Made by a program: the position numbers and the translations under genes. Positions 11,438 through 20,857 of a stretch of 64,000 nucleotides of DNA are shown here, piece by piece (positions within the stretch are counted from its first letter, which is position 1; every line of letters starts with the position of its first letter). The DNA is from Gemella cuniculi DSM 15828. Its GTDB lineage: Bacteria > Bacillota > Bacilli > Staphylococcales > Gemellaceae. The notes beneath the pieces were generated by a model. The model did no database searches and was not told the DNA's origin. It saw only the letters and a list, made by a program, of their open reading frames with translations. The stretch covers positions 53,146 to 117,145 of the forward strand of contig NZ_AUDW01000006.1 of the NCBI RefSeq assembly GCF_000425665.1, in the 5' to 3' direction.

Positions 11438-14400
11438 TTATTCTTCATCTATATCTTCTTTTTCAACATCTTCATATTCTTCAGTATCTGATAATAACAA
11501 ATTCGCTAATGATTGGTAACCAACATTTTCATCAACTTCATTATCATTTTCTTCAACCTCATTCGAAATTTCTTTTTCATCTTCTGTATCTGTCAATAAC
11601 ATATTCACTAAAGTCTGATATCCACTGCTCTCCCCATCTTGTTGTTGAACATTTTCAGTTTGAGAAGTCTCAGTTATATCTTCACTGTTTTCTTCATTTC
11701 TTGAAGAATGAAATTCTATTGTATCACCCAAATCTATATCACCCATATCGACTTCATTATCATTCTTATCCATTACTCTAAAGTCCATTCCTAAAGCCTG
11801 TAATTCTTTCATAAGAACTCTAAATGATTCTGGAACTCCTGGGCGTGGAATATTTTCACCTTTTACAATAGCTTCATAAGTTTTAACACGACCATTAGTA
11901 TCATCAGATTTATATGTTAAGATTTCTTGAAGAGTATATGCCGCACCATAAGCTTCTAGTGCCCATACTTCCATCTCACCAAATCTTTGACCACCAAATT
12001 GTGCTTTACCACCCAATGGTTGTTGTGTAACCAACGAATATGGTCCAATTGAACGTGCATGAAGTTTGTCATCTACCATGTGAGCAAGTTTTATCATGTA
12101 CATAACCCCTACAGATACACGGCTATCAAACGGTTCTCCTGTTCGCCCATCATAAAGGACTGTTTTTGCATCTTTTGCCATACCTGCCTCAGCAACAGTT
12201 GACCATACATCATCATCAGTTGCACCATCAAATACAGGTGTTGCTACATGGATACCTAACTGTTTTGCAGCCATACCTAAATGAAGTTCTAGCACTTGCC
12301 CAATATTCATACGTGACGGAACACCCAATGGATTTAACATTACATCAACAGGTGTACCATCTGGTAAATATGGCATATCCTCTTCTGGTAAAATATTCGA
12401 AATAACCCCTTTATTACCATGACGTCCCGCCATTTTATCCCCAACACGAATTTTACGTTTTTGAACTATAAATACTCGTACTAGTTCATTAACACCATTT
12501 GCAAGCTCTGCTCCATCTTCTCGTTTAAATATTTTTACATCAGCAACCACTCCATCTGCTCCGTGCGGTACACGAAGTGAAGTGTCTCTAACTTCTTTAG
12601 ATTTAGCTCCAAAGATTGCATACAATAACTTTTCTTCTGGTGTCTGTTCTGTTAATCCTTTAGGAGTTACTTTACCTACCAAGATATCACCATCTTTAAC
12701 TTCAGCACCAATACGAATAATACCACGTGCATCTAAATTTTTAAGTGCATTCTCACCTACATTTGGAATTTCTCTAGTGATTTCTTCAGGTCCAAGTTTT
12801 GTATCACGTGCTTCTGTTTCATATTCTTCTAGATGTATAGAAGTATAAACATCATCTTTAACAAGACGTTCGCTCATAATGACTGCATCTTCATAGTTAT
12901 ATCCATCCCAGTTTACGAATGCTACAACCAAATTCTTCCCTAGTGCCAATTCACCTTTATCCATAGATGGTCCATCTGCTAAAATATCTTTTGATTCTAC
13001 TCTATCTCCAACTTTTACGATAGGTTTTTGATTATATGACGTACTATGGTTAGAACGAACAAATTTATGAACTACATAAGTATCAATATCACCTTTTATT
13101 TCTTTACCGTCAAGCATTTCAATACGACGAACTTTAATTTTCGCCCCGTCTACATACTCTACTATCCCTGGATGTTTTGCAATTATTGCAGCACCTGAAT
13201 CGCGTGCTGCTAAATGTTCCATACCAGTTCCAACAAATGGTGCTTCTGTTACCATAAGTGGTACTGCCTGACGTTGCATGTTTGCTCCCATTAACGCACG
13301 GTTCGAGTCATCGTTTTCTAAAAATGGTATACAAGCTGTTGCCGCAGAAACTACTTGCTTTGGTGATACATCCATATAATTCATCATTTCTTTTGATTTT
13401 ACAGTATTATCTCCTCTAAAACGACACACCACTTCATCATCCAAGAAATATCCATTTTCATCTACATTAGAATTAGATTGTGCAACTACATATTTATCCT
13501 CTTGATCTGCGGTTAAATATTGTACATTTTCTGTTACATAAGGACGCCCGTCTTCATCAACTTCTACCTTTCTATATGGAGTCATAATAAATCCAAACTC
13601 GTTAATTCTTGCGAATGAAGATAGTGAATTAATAAGTCCTATATTGGGACCTTCAGGAGTTTCAATGGGACACATTCTTCCATAATGAGAATAGTGTACG
13701 TCACGAACTTCCATACCTGCACGCTCCCTTGTTAGACCTCCTGGTCCAAGTGCAGACAATCTACGTTTATGGGTAAGCTCACTAAGCGGGTTAGTTTGAT
13801 CCATAAACTGTGAAAGTTGCGAGCTTCCAAAAAATTCTTTTATAATCGCAGTAACTGGTCTTACATTTATCAGTTGTTGAGGAGTAATTTCGTTAGTATC
13901 TTGAATACTCATACGTTCACGTACCACACGCTCCATACGAGAAATACCTACACGAATTTGATTTTGTAATAATTCACCTATACAACGCAAACGACGATTA
14001 CCTAAATGATCAATATCATCTACACGACCGATTAGCTCATATTCAAATCCTTCGCTATTTCTTCTATTTCTTATTAACAATAGGTAATAATTAATACTGG
14101 CAACTATATCAGCAATAGTTAATGTTAAAATGTCTTTATTAGGTGCTCCATTCCCTATTACGTGAAGTATCTGATCATCAGTAAGTTCATCTATATCATA
14201 ATCATTTCCAACTCTCATTTGGTTAACGACTTTAAACAATTGTAATTTCAAACTATCACTACCATCTAGTGATTCGTTCATATCAAATTCTCTTACATTT
14301 GCAGTTGTACCTAACTCATCATAAATATTATCAAGAATATTTCTAGTTAGTTTAGTTCCTTTCTCTACTAAAATTTCCCCTGTTTCTGTATCAACTATAG

Positions 14401-15280
14401 GTTCAACTAAAATTTGATTTTCCAGTCTCTCTGCAACATGAAGTTTATTATTAATTTTATATCGTCCTACCTTGGCAAGATCATATCTCCTAGGGTCAAA
14501 AAATCTTCCATGCAATGTTGCTTTAGCAGTTTCAACATTTGCTGGTTCTCCTGGACGCAATTTATCATAAATAACTTTTAGGGCAGTTCCTGTGTCTAGG
14601 TTCTCATCTTTTTCTAATGTGTTCAATAGTTCATTATCTTCACCAAATAATCTTACTATCTCCTCATCAGATTCAAAACCTAGTGCTCTAATAAGGGTTG
14701 TTAAAGGAATTTTTCTCGTTCTATCTATTCTAGCATATACCAACCCTTTTATATCTTTCTCAAATTCTAACCAAGCCCCTCTGTTAGGAATAACAGTTGT
14801 CTTATAAGCATTAGGTATATTTTTAACTTTCAATTTATCATCCTCTGTAAAATATACAGAAGGTGAACGAACTAACTGTGATACTATTACACGTTCTGCA
14901 CCATTGATGATAAACGTTCCAGTTTCAGTCATCAGTGGTAATTCACCCATAAATACTTCTTGCTCTTTAATCTCATCACGTTCTTTATTTATTAAACGTA
15001 CACGCACTCTTAAGGGTGCTGAATATGTAGCATCACGTTCTTTGGATTCATCAACATCGTACTTAGGAGTCCCAAGTTTATAATCAATAAACTCCAAACT
15101 CAATTTATCATTGTTTCCCTCTATAGGAGAGACATCTTTAAAAACATCTTTAAGACCTGTTTTCAAAAATTTCTCATAAGACAATGTCTGAATTTCTATC
15201 AAATCAGGTAAATCAATTACCTCTGATATTCTTGCATAGCTACGTCTTTGTCTGTGCTTACCAAATTTAACTTTTTGCAA
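11438..15280 (-). CDS. rpoB: RNA polymerase beta subunit with a repeated acidic C-terminal extension
   Basis: Beta subunit of RNA polymerase. The rifampicin region is wild-type in appearance ([20 protein letters not shown], then [10 protein letters not shown]). At about 1280 residues it is some 80-100 longer than Staphylococcus or Bacillus RpoB. The excess is a C-terminal acidic tail holding two copies of a short motif, [14 protein letters not shown] and [14 protein letters not shown], 34 residues apart. A TTG start at 15280 is preferred because AGAGGTG precedes it by six bases. A GTG at 15289, which adds three residues (M-T-Q), is the alternative. Between the YbxB-type methyltransferase gene and rpoC as in relatives. 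Confidence 0.96.
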   Translation of the reverse strand: MQKVKFGKHRQRRSYARISEVIDLPDLIEIQTLSYEKFLKTGLKDVFKDVSPIEGNNDKLSLEFIDYKLGTPKYDVDESKERDATYSAPLRVRVRLINKERDEIKEQEVFMGELPLMTETGTFIINGAERVIVSQLVRSPSVYFTEDDKLKVKNIPNAYKTTVIPNRGAWLEFEKDIKGLVYARIDRTRKIPLTTLIRALGFESDEEIVRLFGEDNELLNTLEKDENLDTGTALKVIYDKLRPGEPANVETAKATLHGRFFDPRRYDLAKVGRYKINNKLHVAERLENQILVEPIVDTETGEILVEKGTKLTRNILDNIYDELGTTANVREFDMNESLDGSDSLKLQLFKVVNQMRVGNDYDIDELTDDQILHVIGNGAPNKDILTLTIADIVASINYYLLLIRNRRNSEGFEYELIGRVDDIDHLGNRRLRCIGELLQNQIRVGISRMERVVRERMSIQDTNEITPQQLINVRPVTAIIKEFFGSSQLSQFMDQTNPLSELTHKRRLSALGPGGLTRERAGMEVRDVHYSHYGRMCPIETPEGPNIGLINSLSSFARINEFGFIMTPYRKVEVDEDGRPYVTENVQYLTADQEDKYVVAQSNSNVDENGYFLDDEVVCRFRGDNTVKSKEMMNYMDVSPKQVVSAATACIPFLENDDSNRALMGANMQRQAVPLMVTEAPFVGTGMEHLAARDSGAAIIAKHPGIVEYVDGAKIKVRRIEMLDGKEIKGDIDTYVVHKFVRSNHSTSYNQKPIVKVGDRVESKDILADGPSMDKGELALGKNLVVAFVNWDGYNYEDAVIMSERLVKDDVYTSIHLEEYETEARDTKLGPEEITREIPNVGENALKNLDARGIIRIGAEVKDGDILVGKVTPKGLTEQTPEEKLLYAIFGAKSKEVRDTSLRVPHGADGVVADVKIFKREDGAELANGVNELVRVFIVQKRKIRVGDKMAGRHGNKGVISNILPEEDMPYLPDGTPVDVMLNPLGVPSRMNIGQVLELHLGMAAKQLGIHVATPVFDGATDDDVWSTVAEAGMAKDAKTVLYDGRTGEPFDSRVSVGVMYMIKLAHMVDDKLHARSIGPYSLVTQQPLGGKAQFGGQRFGEMEVWALEAYGAAYTLQEILTYKSDDTNGRVKTYEAIVKGENIPRPGVPESFRVLMKELQALGMDFRVMDKNDNEVDMGDIDLGDTIEFHSSRNEENSEDITETSQTENVQQQDGESSGYQTLVNMLLTDTEDEKEISNEVEENDNEVDENVGYQSLANLLLSDTEEYEDVEKEDIDEE

Positions 15281-15431
15281 CTGTGTCACCTCTCAGCTTT
15301 TCTCTCATAAAACTAAAAAGAAAATATAACATTTTCTTTTACTTACTTATATAATTTTTTGTAACTCTATTAAGAAAAAAATAGAATTACTTGCAATTTA
15401 TCATTTTATCATAATTATAGCAAATTGTCAA

Positions 15432-16028
15432 TCACTTTATAGCTTTCAAAATATAGTATCCCTTATTTTTAGAAACTACTTCTATTTCTGCAAACAATTC
15501 CTCAAGAAATTTTTTACAACTTGCCATACCTTGTTTTTTTTGTATAACTACCCATAGTTCTCCACCATTATTTAAATACCTGTAACTATCTTTCATAATT
15601 TGATGTACAATTTTTTTACCAGCACGAATTGGTGGATTAGTTAAAACTATGTCAAACATACCAGTTACGTTATCAAACGAACTGCTTTCTACAATATCAA
15701 TTTTGTTTCTCACTTTATTAAGTTCAATATTTTTTTTTGTCAATTCAAGACTTCGAGTATTAACATCAACCATGGTAAATGAATAGTTTGGATGTTGTTT
15801 TGCCAAAAATATTGAAATAACTCCATATCCACAACCTATATCAGCCACATTTGCTATTTTTTTTTCAGTATAAAAACTCTCAAGAAGAGTTTTTGTTCCA
15901 AAATCAACACTTTCTTTTGAAAAAACTCCATTATCTGTGTAAAATTTAAAATTTTCACCTGAAATGCTAGAATTTATAATTCTTTCATGACTTTTTGTTG
16001 TTGGATTATTTGTGTAATAATGCTCCAT
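15432..16028 (-). CDS. RsmC-like class I methyltransferase (YbxB type)
   Basis: SAM-dependent methyltransferase of the small RsmC family regularly found between rplL and rpoB in Firmicutes; probably a 16S rRNA guanine N2-methyltransferase, by family. Motif I is VADIGCGYGVISIFLA near residue 60, and the NPPIRAGK motif matches the NPP(F/Y) signature of exocyclic-amine methyltransferases. 198 residues. A 155-base gap to rplL carries two inverted repeats. Confidence 0.88.
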   Translation of the reverse strand: MEHYYTNNPTTKSHERIINSSISGENFKFYTDNGVFSKESVDFGTKTLLESFYTEKKIANVADIGCGYGVISIFLAKQHPNYSFTMVDVNTRSLELTKKNIELNKVRNKIDIVESSSFDNVTGMFDIVLTNPPIRAGKKIVHQIMKDSYRYLNNGGELWVVIQKKQGMASCKKFLEELFAEIEVVSKNKGYYILKAIK

Positions 16029-16068
16029 ATAAAGACACCTCTTATAAATAGAAGAAAATAGTATACCC

Positions 16069-16101
16069 CTTAGTCAAACACTTGAGATATACTATTTTGT
16101 T
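16069..16101. repeat. Imperfect hairpins in the rplL to ybxB gap
   Basis: AAAATAGTATA (16046-16056 region) and TATACTATTTT near 16087-16097 form an 11-base stem, and an AATATTC/GAATATT hairpin lies near 16116-16134. Neither has a strong T run on the operon strand, so they may be processing or partial termination signals. Boundaries are approximate. Confidence 0.35.
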
Positions 16102-16183
16102 ATTATCATCGTATCAAATATTCTCAAATAGAATATTGTTGTTTATTTACATCTATCTTTTATCTATCTACTTAGATCAGAAA

Positions 16184-16546
16184 TTATTTAACTTCTACAG
16201 AAGCTCCAACTTCTTCTAATTTAGCTTTAATTTCTTCAGCTTCTTCTTTAGAAACTCCTTCTTTAAGAGTTGATGGTGCTCCATCAACTTTTTCTTTAGC
16301 TTCTTTTAGTCCATCACCAGTTATTTCACGAACAACTTTGATTACTTTAATTTTTGAATCTCCAGCTGATGCTAATACTACATCAAATTCAGTTTTTTCT
16401 TCAGCAGCTCCAGCAGCAGCTCCACCTACTACAGCTACAGGTGCAGCAGCAGTTACTCCAAATTCTTCTTCAATTGCTTTTACTAAGTCGTTTAATTCTA
16501 AAACTGACATTTCTTTAATAGCGTCTAAAATTTGTTCTTTAGTCAT
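16184..16546 (-). CDS. rplL: 50S ribosomal protein L7/L12
   Basis: Ribosomal stalk protein that recruits translation GTPases. 120 residues: an N-terminal dimerisation domain ([20 protein letters not shown]), an Ala-rich hinge, and a C-terminal domain with [20 protein letters not shown]. Follows rplJ after 44 bases. Confidence 0.98.
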   Translation of the reverse strand: MTKEQILDAIKEMSVLELNDLVKAIEEEFGVTAAAPVAVVGGAAAGAAEEKTEFDVVLASAGDSKIKVIKVVREITGDGLKEAKEKVDGAPSTLKEGVSKEEAEEIKAKLEEVGASVEVK

Positions 16547-16590
16547 TATAAATTTCCTCCGATTTTTAAGTTATATTTTAATATTTTTTA

Positions 16591-17091
16591 CTAAGCTTCT
16601 TGTTCAGCTTTTTGATCTGCTACAGCCTTAACAGCTAGAGCAGTGTTGCGCATTGGCGCTGTTAATACAGATAGTAACATTGAAAGTAATCCTTCGCGAC
16701 TTGGTAATGACGCAATAGCTTTAATTTCATTTTGATCTGCAACTTTTCCTTCTATAACACCAGCTTTTAGTTCCAAGTTTTCATGTTCTTTAGCGAAATC
16801 GTTTAGAACTCTGGCAGGCGCTACAGCATCGTCTGTTGAAAAAGCAAAAGCATTAGGTCCAGTTAGAACTTCATCTAATCCTTCAATCCCTGCTTGCTCC
16901 ATCGCACGACGAACTAGTGAGTTTTTATAAACTTTAAATGTTAAACCTTCGTTACGCATGTTATTACGTAGCTCTGTTACTTCAGCAACATTTAGTCCAC
17001 GATAATCAGCAATAACAACTGAAGAACTAGCTTTGATCTCTTCAGCAATTTGGTTTACCAACTCTTGTTTTCTCTCAATAGCTTTTGACAT
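16591..17091 (-). CDS. rplJ: 50S ribosomal protein L10
   Basis: Stalk base protein and regulator of its own operon. 166 residues. Features include [21 protein letters not shown] near the N-terminus, [10 protein letters not shown] in the middle, and a C-terminal helix ending in [14 protein letters not shown] that binds L12 dimers. GGAGGAAGTTCA precedes the ATG. Confidence 0.98.
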   Translation of the reverse strand: MSKAIERKQELVNQIAEEIKASSSVVIADYRGLNVAEVTELRNNMRNEGLTFKVYKNSLVRRAMEQAGIEGLDEVLTGPNAFAFSTDDAVAPARVLNDFAKEHENLELKAGVIEGKVADQNEIKAIASLPSREGLLSMLLSVLTAPMRNTALAVKAVADQKAEQEA

Positions 17092-17132
17092 TGAACTTCC
17101 TCCTAAGTAGATTTATCAATCTCAGTACCAAT

Positions 17133-17245
17133 AAAAAACCTTTTTGCATGCGAGAACACACAAAAAGGCACATAAGTTTCTTTTCGAATTTTGTCCTCGG
17201 TAGGTTAATTAAGGATTTCTCCCCCTACTGTCTACGGTACACTTT
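17133..17245 (-). promoter_or_regulatory. L10 leader with attenuator upstream of rplJ
   Basis: The untranslated leader has the conserved L10-binding segments (GTGTACCGTAGACAGTAGGG... and ...CCTACCGAGG) with a downstream CCTTTTTG/CAAAAAGG hairpin and T6 run (17133-17168). By known L10 leaders, binding of the L10(L12)4 complex should promote termination and lower rplJL expression. Confidence 0.85.
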
Positions 17246-17259
17246 CAACTGACTTATAT

Positions 17260-17288
17260 ATTTTAGTATATTATTTTAATTTTGTCAA
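17260..17288 (-). promoter_or_regulatory. Promoter of rplJ-rplL operon
   Basis: TTGACA, 17-base spacer, TAAAAT on the minus strand, directly before the L10 leader. Confidence 0.7.
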
Positions 17289-17381
17289 GAGTTTTTTATT
17301 ACTTTCTTAAGTTAGGGAATCATTTAATCTACCCTTCACTTCCATTTTAAACTCACTACCTAGTTAATATTTTAAAAATAT

Positions 17382-17414
17382 AAAGAAGTAGTTAAAAATT
17401 CTCACTACTTCTTT
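17382..17414 (-). terminator. Terminator of queT
   Basis: AAAGAAGTAGT and its perfect complement, 11-base loop, followed on the minus strand by ATATTTTTAAAATATT. Begins six bases after the queT stop. Confidence 0.75.
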
Positions 17415-17419
17415 ACGAA

Positions 17420-17950
17420 TTATATTTCAAAAACTTTTTTTAGATATATCGCTTTATTTAATGCCTCTGTTATTATAATACCAAGTATCATAACAATAAT
17501 TTGTGATAGTAATAATGAACTATAAATAGTAGCAAAAGTGCCAAATTCAAATGAAACTCTTGCTGAATTTTCGCCACTAAAAATAGTTATTTCATAAGCG
17601 ATAATCGGCATGCAAATTATCAAGTATAAAACTATATTAACTATGTGCCTTACTATTCTAGCTTTGATATATTTAAAAACAAAAACGCTGATTGCTAATG
17701 CTAGACCAGTACCCAATGTTCCAAAAAATACATCTACAATTCCTAGTGGACTAAAAATATTCGCAATAGCAACTCCTAATGTAATTGGAAACCAGTATTT
17801 TTTACTAAAAACAACCAATTGTGATAAAGACTCACTAATACGAAATTGAATTGCACCGTATGAAAAGGGTGCGATAGCAACTGTTAATACAACATATATT
17901 GCAGCTATCAACGCTTGAACTGTTAAAACTTTAATTGTGTTATTTCTCAT
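17420..17950 (-). CDS. queT: QueT-family queuosine precursor transporter
   Basis: Integral membrane substrate-binding (S) component of an ECF-type transporter for queuosine precursors (preQ1/preQ0), by family. 176 residues, five to six hydrophobic segments, N-terminal VLTVQALIAAIYVVLTVAIAP and the family-typical SYGAIQFRISESL. No energy-coupling module is encoded nearby, as is usual for ECF S components. The leader in front carries a terminator and an alternative pairing, consistent with riboswitch control. Confidence 0.82.
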   Translation of the reverse strand: MRNNTIKVLTVQALIAAIYVVLTVAIAPFSYGAIQFRISESLSQLVVFSKKYWFPITLGVAIANIFSPLGIVDVFFGTLGTGLALAISVFVFKYIKARIVRHIVNIVLYLIICMPIIAYEITIFSGENSARVSFEFGTFATIYSSLLLSQIIVMILGIIITEALNKAIYLKKVFEI

Positions 17951-18105
17951 ATAAAATCTCCTTGTCCTGCTTAAGAGAAAATAAGCACTGAAATGAGAGA
18001 TCAGTGCTTACCACAGTTTTTTTTATAGATGGATCTCTCAAACATCTTTATTATAATAAAGTCAGAAGACAAATAACCTTACCCTTGTAAAATTAAATAT
18101 CAACG
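17951..18105 (-). promoter_or_regulatory. Attenuator leader of queT, probably a preQ1-type riboswitch
   Basis: A terminator hairpin AAGCACTGA/TCAGTGCTT (17983-18009) is followed by TATTTTCTC. Its loop and arm overlap TGAGAGATC's complement: GATCTCTCA in the leader (17994-18002 region) can pair for nine bases with TGAGAGATC upstream (18032-18040), giving an antiterminator. Upstream, AGATG/CATCT closes an 11-base loop and is followed by ATAAAAAAAACT, the hairpin-plus-A-rich-tail layout of preQ1-I. The loop does not match the consensus well, so the ligand assignment rests mainly on the transporter gene. Confidence 0.55.
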
Positions 18106-18111
18106 TATCTT

Positions 18112-18140
18112 ATAGTACCACTTTATCTAATTTTAGTCAA
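18112..18140 (-). promoter_or_regulatory. Promoter of queT
   Basis: TTGACT, 17-base spacer, TACTAT on the minus strand, about 150 bases before the queT start, leaving room for the attenuator leader. Confidence 0.65.
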
Positions 18141-18256
18141 TATTTTTTCTAAAAATAAAACCAACATATAAATTAACCTATAGATACCATTAATACCACC
18201 TAAAAATAAAGATAAAATTATATAAAGTATATAAAGAAAAAATTTGAAAAAATACC

Positions 18257-18285
18257 TTGCATTTAAATTTTTATTATGTTAAAAT
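18257..18285 (+). promoter_or_regulatory. Promoter of rpsT
   Basis: TTGCAT, 17-base spacer, TAAAAT. The roughly 90-base leader that follows holds three successive small hairpins (GTTGC/GCAAC, CTTAATT/AATTAAG, AAGAATATTAATTAATATTTCTT), which may be the S20 autoregulatory site; that role is inferred. Confidence 0.6.
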
Positions 18286-18379
18286 TAGATAGTTGCATTT
18301 AGCAACACTTAATTCATAGTAATTAAGAATATTAATTAATATTTCTTAGTAATAAAAATAAATGTTGGAGGTGAATCGA

Positions 18380-18622
18380 ATGCCAAATATTAAATCATCA
18401 GTACTAAGCGTAAGAAAAGATGCTAAAACTAATGCAAGTAATACATCTAAAAAATCTGAAATGCGTACAGCTATTAAAAATGCTAAACTAGCTAAAACTG
18501 AAGGTGCTGCTAACGCTGCAGAGTTAGTAAACCTTGCTTACAAAAAAATTGATAAAGCTGCTAAAACTAATTTGATCCATAAAAATGCAGCAGCAAGATA
18601 TAAATCAAACTTAGCTAAATAA
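18380..18622 (+). CDS. rpsT: 30S ribosomal protein S20
   Basis: Small-subunit primary binding protein. 80 residues, basic and helical, starting MPNIKSSVLSVRKDAKTN and ending KNAAARYKSNLAK. GGAGGTG lies seven bases before ATG 18380, so the longer in-frame start at 18362, which reads through that site, is rejected. Monocistronic, with its own promoter and terminator. Confidence 0.95.
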   Translation: MPNIKSSVLSVRKDAKTNASNTSKKSEMRTAIKNAKLAKTEGAANAAELVNLAYKKIDKAAKTNLIHKNAAARYKSNLAK

Positions 18623-18630
18623 TTATAAAG

Positions 18631-18716
18631 AACATCTTATATAATATAAAATTCTCCTCTATATTTGTTTGATAAGAATTATATATTTCTATAAGATGTT
18701 TTTTTATTTATCGATA
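18631..18716 (+). terminator. Terminator of rpsT
   Basis: AACATCTTATA and TATAAGATGTT enclose a long loop and are followed by seven T residues. Confidence 0.75.
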
Positions 18717-19071
18717 AATATATAGATGTCTGTTTCCCATTTAAAATTCAATTTTTCGTTCAATAAAAGTAGAAGCAACTTTAAAAATTGATTTTTACAA
18801 AATCATTTCTTCATCATTTCTTCAAGTTACTTCATATGAAAAGTTACTTCATATGAATTTTTATTGCTTTTATAACAATAAAAAATGTATAAAGTTACAT
18901 AGGATAAATTCTCAAGGAAATAAATTAATCTTGTATTTTTTATTCCTACTGAAAATATCTTAAAAATTTTATTTGATTGGAATCCCCCTCTAAATTATTA
19001 ATGTAAAATTTTGACTTCTACATTAACTTCTCTTCTACTTTAAATTCTCTTTGATTTTTTCTAACTGAAAA
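18717..19071. other. Non-coding gap with a 17-bp tandem duplication
   Basis: No gene or RNA is recognisable in these 355 bases between rpsT and the nitroreductase gene. The only clear structure is AAGTTACTTCATATGAA present twice in direct tandem at 18824-18840 and 18841-18857. Confidence 0.5.
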
Positions 19072-19662
19072 TTATTTTTCAATCCTAACTCTCGTGGTTC
19101 TTTCAATTTCATCAGCTGAAACTACTATTTCTCCAAATGGCATTTGTGCCCTTAATACCCAATCGCTTGAAATATTCCACTCTTTCGCTACTGCTTCATC
19201 TATAAGTGGATTATAATGTTGAATATTAGCACCCACACCTGCCTCCGCCAATGCATTCCACACAGCAAATGATGTAATTCCTGTTGATTGTTCAGACCAA
19301 ATCGGGAAATTTTCTGCGTATAATGGAAATTTTTCTTGAAGTCCTTTTACCACATTATGATTTTCATAAAATAAAATTGTACCATAAGCATTTGTAAAAC
19401 TATTTATTTTTTCTTTTGTAGCCAATTTTGCTTCATCAGTCGTCAATAGTTTTTCTAGCTCTGAATAAGTTATATCCCATACCTTATTGTGATTGTCTCC
19501 TAGCAACACGAGTACTTGAGCTGTTTGTGAGTGAAATGCACTTGGAGAATATTTAACAGCATTTTCTATTATTCTTAATACTTTTTCTTCTGATATCGGA
19601 AGATTTTTTCCTAATCCATAAATACTTCTTCTCTTTTGATATAGTTTATCCGCATTTGTCAT
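19072..19662 (-). CDS. Nitroreductase-family FMN oxidoreductase
   Basis: Flavoprotein of the nitroreductase fold, using NAD(P)H; 196 residues. RRSIYGL near residue 11 matches the FMN-phosphate-binding Arg-Arg-Ser of the family, and the central AYGTILFYENHNVVKGLQ and C-terminal MPFGEIV segments are also typical. The physiological substrate is unknown. Divergent from the HxlR regulator at 19826 across a 160-base gap, the usual layout for a detoxifying reductase with a redox- or electrophile-sensing HxlR partner. Confidence 0.85.
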   Translation of the reverse strand: MTNADKLYQKRRSIYGLGKNLPISEEKVLRIIENAVKYSPSAFHSQTAQVLVLLGDNHNKVWDITYSELEKLLTTDEAKLATKEKINSFTNAYGTILFYENHNVVKGLQEKFPLYAENFPIWSEQSTGITSFAVWNALAEAGVGANIQHYNPLIDEAVAKEWNISSDWVLRAQMPFGEIVVSADEIERTTRVRIEK

Positions 19663-19692
19663 TTTATTTTTCCTCCATTTCTTTCTAGCTAC

Positions 19693-19721
19693 TTGCTAAA
19701 AAGACTATTTTATTTTATAAT
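19693..19721 (+). promoter_or_regulatory. Promoter toward the HxlR gene
   Basis: TTGCTA, 17-base spacer, TATAAT. It overlaps the leader of the divergent nitroreductase gene, so one regulator dimer here could control both directions. Confidence 0.5.
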
Positions 19722-19730
19722 TTATATATT

Positions 19731-19758
19731 ATTATATACTGTATCTAAATATTATCAA
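19731..19758 (-). promoter_or_regulatory. Promoter of the nitroreductase gene
   Basis: TTGATA, 16-base spacer, TATAAT on the minus strand, about 70 bases upstream of the nitroreductase start. Confidence 0.55.
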
Positions 19759-19825
19759 GTACGTTTTTTTATAATAGTTAGTATCTTTTATGATAGAATT
19801 TGAAAAATTAGCTAGGAGATTTCAA

Positions 19826-20170
19826 ATGGAAAATAAAGAATTATTTGGTGTTTGTCCATTTTTTACAACCCAAAAAATTTTAACAGGTAAATGGACTATT
19901 TTAATACTACATATTTTAAGTAATAAGGAAAAAAGATTTAACGAGTTACAACGTGAACTAGGAAATATTACACAAGCAACACTAACAAAACAATTAAAAC
20001 AATTGGAACGCGATGGGCTAATTAATAGAAAAGTTTACGCACAAATCCCACCAAAAGTAGAATATAGTTTAACCGATATTGGAAAAAAATTTCAAAAAGT
20101 ATTAAATGAATTAGAAAATTGGGGAACCGATTATATTGAGCATCTAAGAAAAAGTAAAGATGCTATGTAG
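19826..20170 (+). CDS. HxlR-family transcriptional regulator
   Basis: Winged-helix DNA-binding protein of about 114 residues. CPFFTTQKILTGKWTILILH near the N-terminus contains the conserved family cysteine (CP) that in characterised members senses electrophiles or thiol oxidants. The helix-turn-helix/wing region reads FNELQRELGNITQATLTKQL. ATG 19826 is chosen because AGGAG precedes it by seven bases. It is divergent from the nitroreductase gene and 17 bases ahead of the next gene; regulation of both is inferred from layout. Confidence 0.88.
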   Translation: MENKELFGVCPFFTTQKILTGKWTILILHILSNKEKRFNELQRELGNITQATLTKQLKQLERDGLINRKVYAQIPPKVEYSLTDIGKKFQKVLNELENWGTDYIEHLRKSKDAM

Positions 20171-20187
20171 TGAAAAGGAGACTCTAT

Positions 20188-20703
20188 ATGTCAAAAATTG
20201 AAGAAATAAAAAATAAAATTTCTCTTCTATCTGATGGACAATTAGACATTATTCTTGATATCATCAATTCATGGAACATAAATTTAAAAAAAGTTCAAAC
20301 TGATGAAGAAATTGTTAAAGATATATATGAAACAAAAATTGCAACTATCAAAGATCCATTAAAAAACTATTCTTCTGAAAAACTTTTGGAAGAATATGGG
20401 ATCTTGTTTTATAACCCATGTGAAAAGAATAACTTTGATGGTACAAAAAATCTTGATATTAATCATAACTTTTTTACAGAAACTCAAAATGTTAATTCTA
20501 TTTCTCAAAATTTATATTCATCCTCTCAAAAAAATAGTGAGATAAATTTTGAAAGTAATTATTCTGGTGAAAATTTAGAAAAAAATCTCAACGATTTTGA
20601 TCCACTTTTTCCAGACAGCGATTTCGATTCTCTTTCAAACTTATCTAATTCAAAGTATGATGATTTAGATTTTTCCACACTTATATCCAAAAAACCACAA
20701 TAA
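20188..20703 (+). CDS. Hypothetical protein with Asn/Ser/acidic-rich C-terminus
   Basis: Not recognised. A 171-residue protein whose first ~35 residues form an amphipathic helix pair (MSKIEEIKNKISLLSDGQ). The rest is low-complexity, rich in Asn, Ser, Asp and Phe, ending in repeated aspartate-phenylalanine-leucine patterns (FDPLFPDSDFDSLSN). No signal peptide or membrane segment. AAAGGAG sits eight bases before ATG 20188. It follows the HxlR gene at once and ends in a strong terminator, so the two form one transcript. Confidence 0.6.
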   Translation: MSKIEEIKNKISLLSDGQLDIILDIINSWNINLKKVQTDEEIVKDIYETKIATIKDPLKNYSSEKLLEEYGILFYNPCEKNNFDGTKNLDINHNFFTETQNVNSISQNLYSSSQKNSEINFESNYSGENLEKNLNDFDPLFPDSDFDSLSNLSNSKYDDLDFSTLISKKPQ

Positions 20704-20751
20704 AAACTAAGATGTTCTCTTGAGGTAATTCAAGCTAACATCTTAGTTTTT
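20702..20751 (+). terminator. Terminator of the HxlR-hypothetical transcript
   Basis: AAAAACTAAGATGTT and its perfect 15-base complement around a 20-base loop that holds its own small hairpin (CTTGA/TCAAG). Ends in TTTTT. Confidence 0.8.
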
Positions 20752-20857
20752 AAATTCTTTCAGTAAATTCCTTTTTTATTTTTTCAAGATAGTTACTATA
20801 TCGTTCTTCTAATATTTTTGCACAGTGTTTTATTTATAATTTTCATACATTTTTTAT

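Noticed and set aside
11416..11781. Histidine/leucine-rich plus-strand open frame antisense to the rpoB 3' end
   Set aside because: A by-product of the repetitive acidic RpoB tail read backwards; no ribosome site or promoter.
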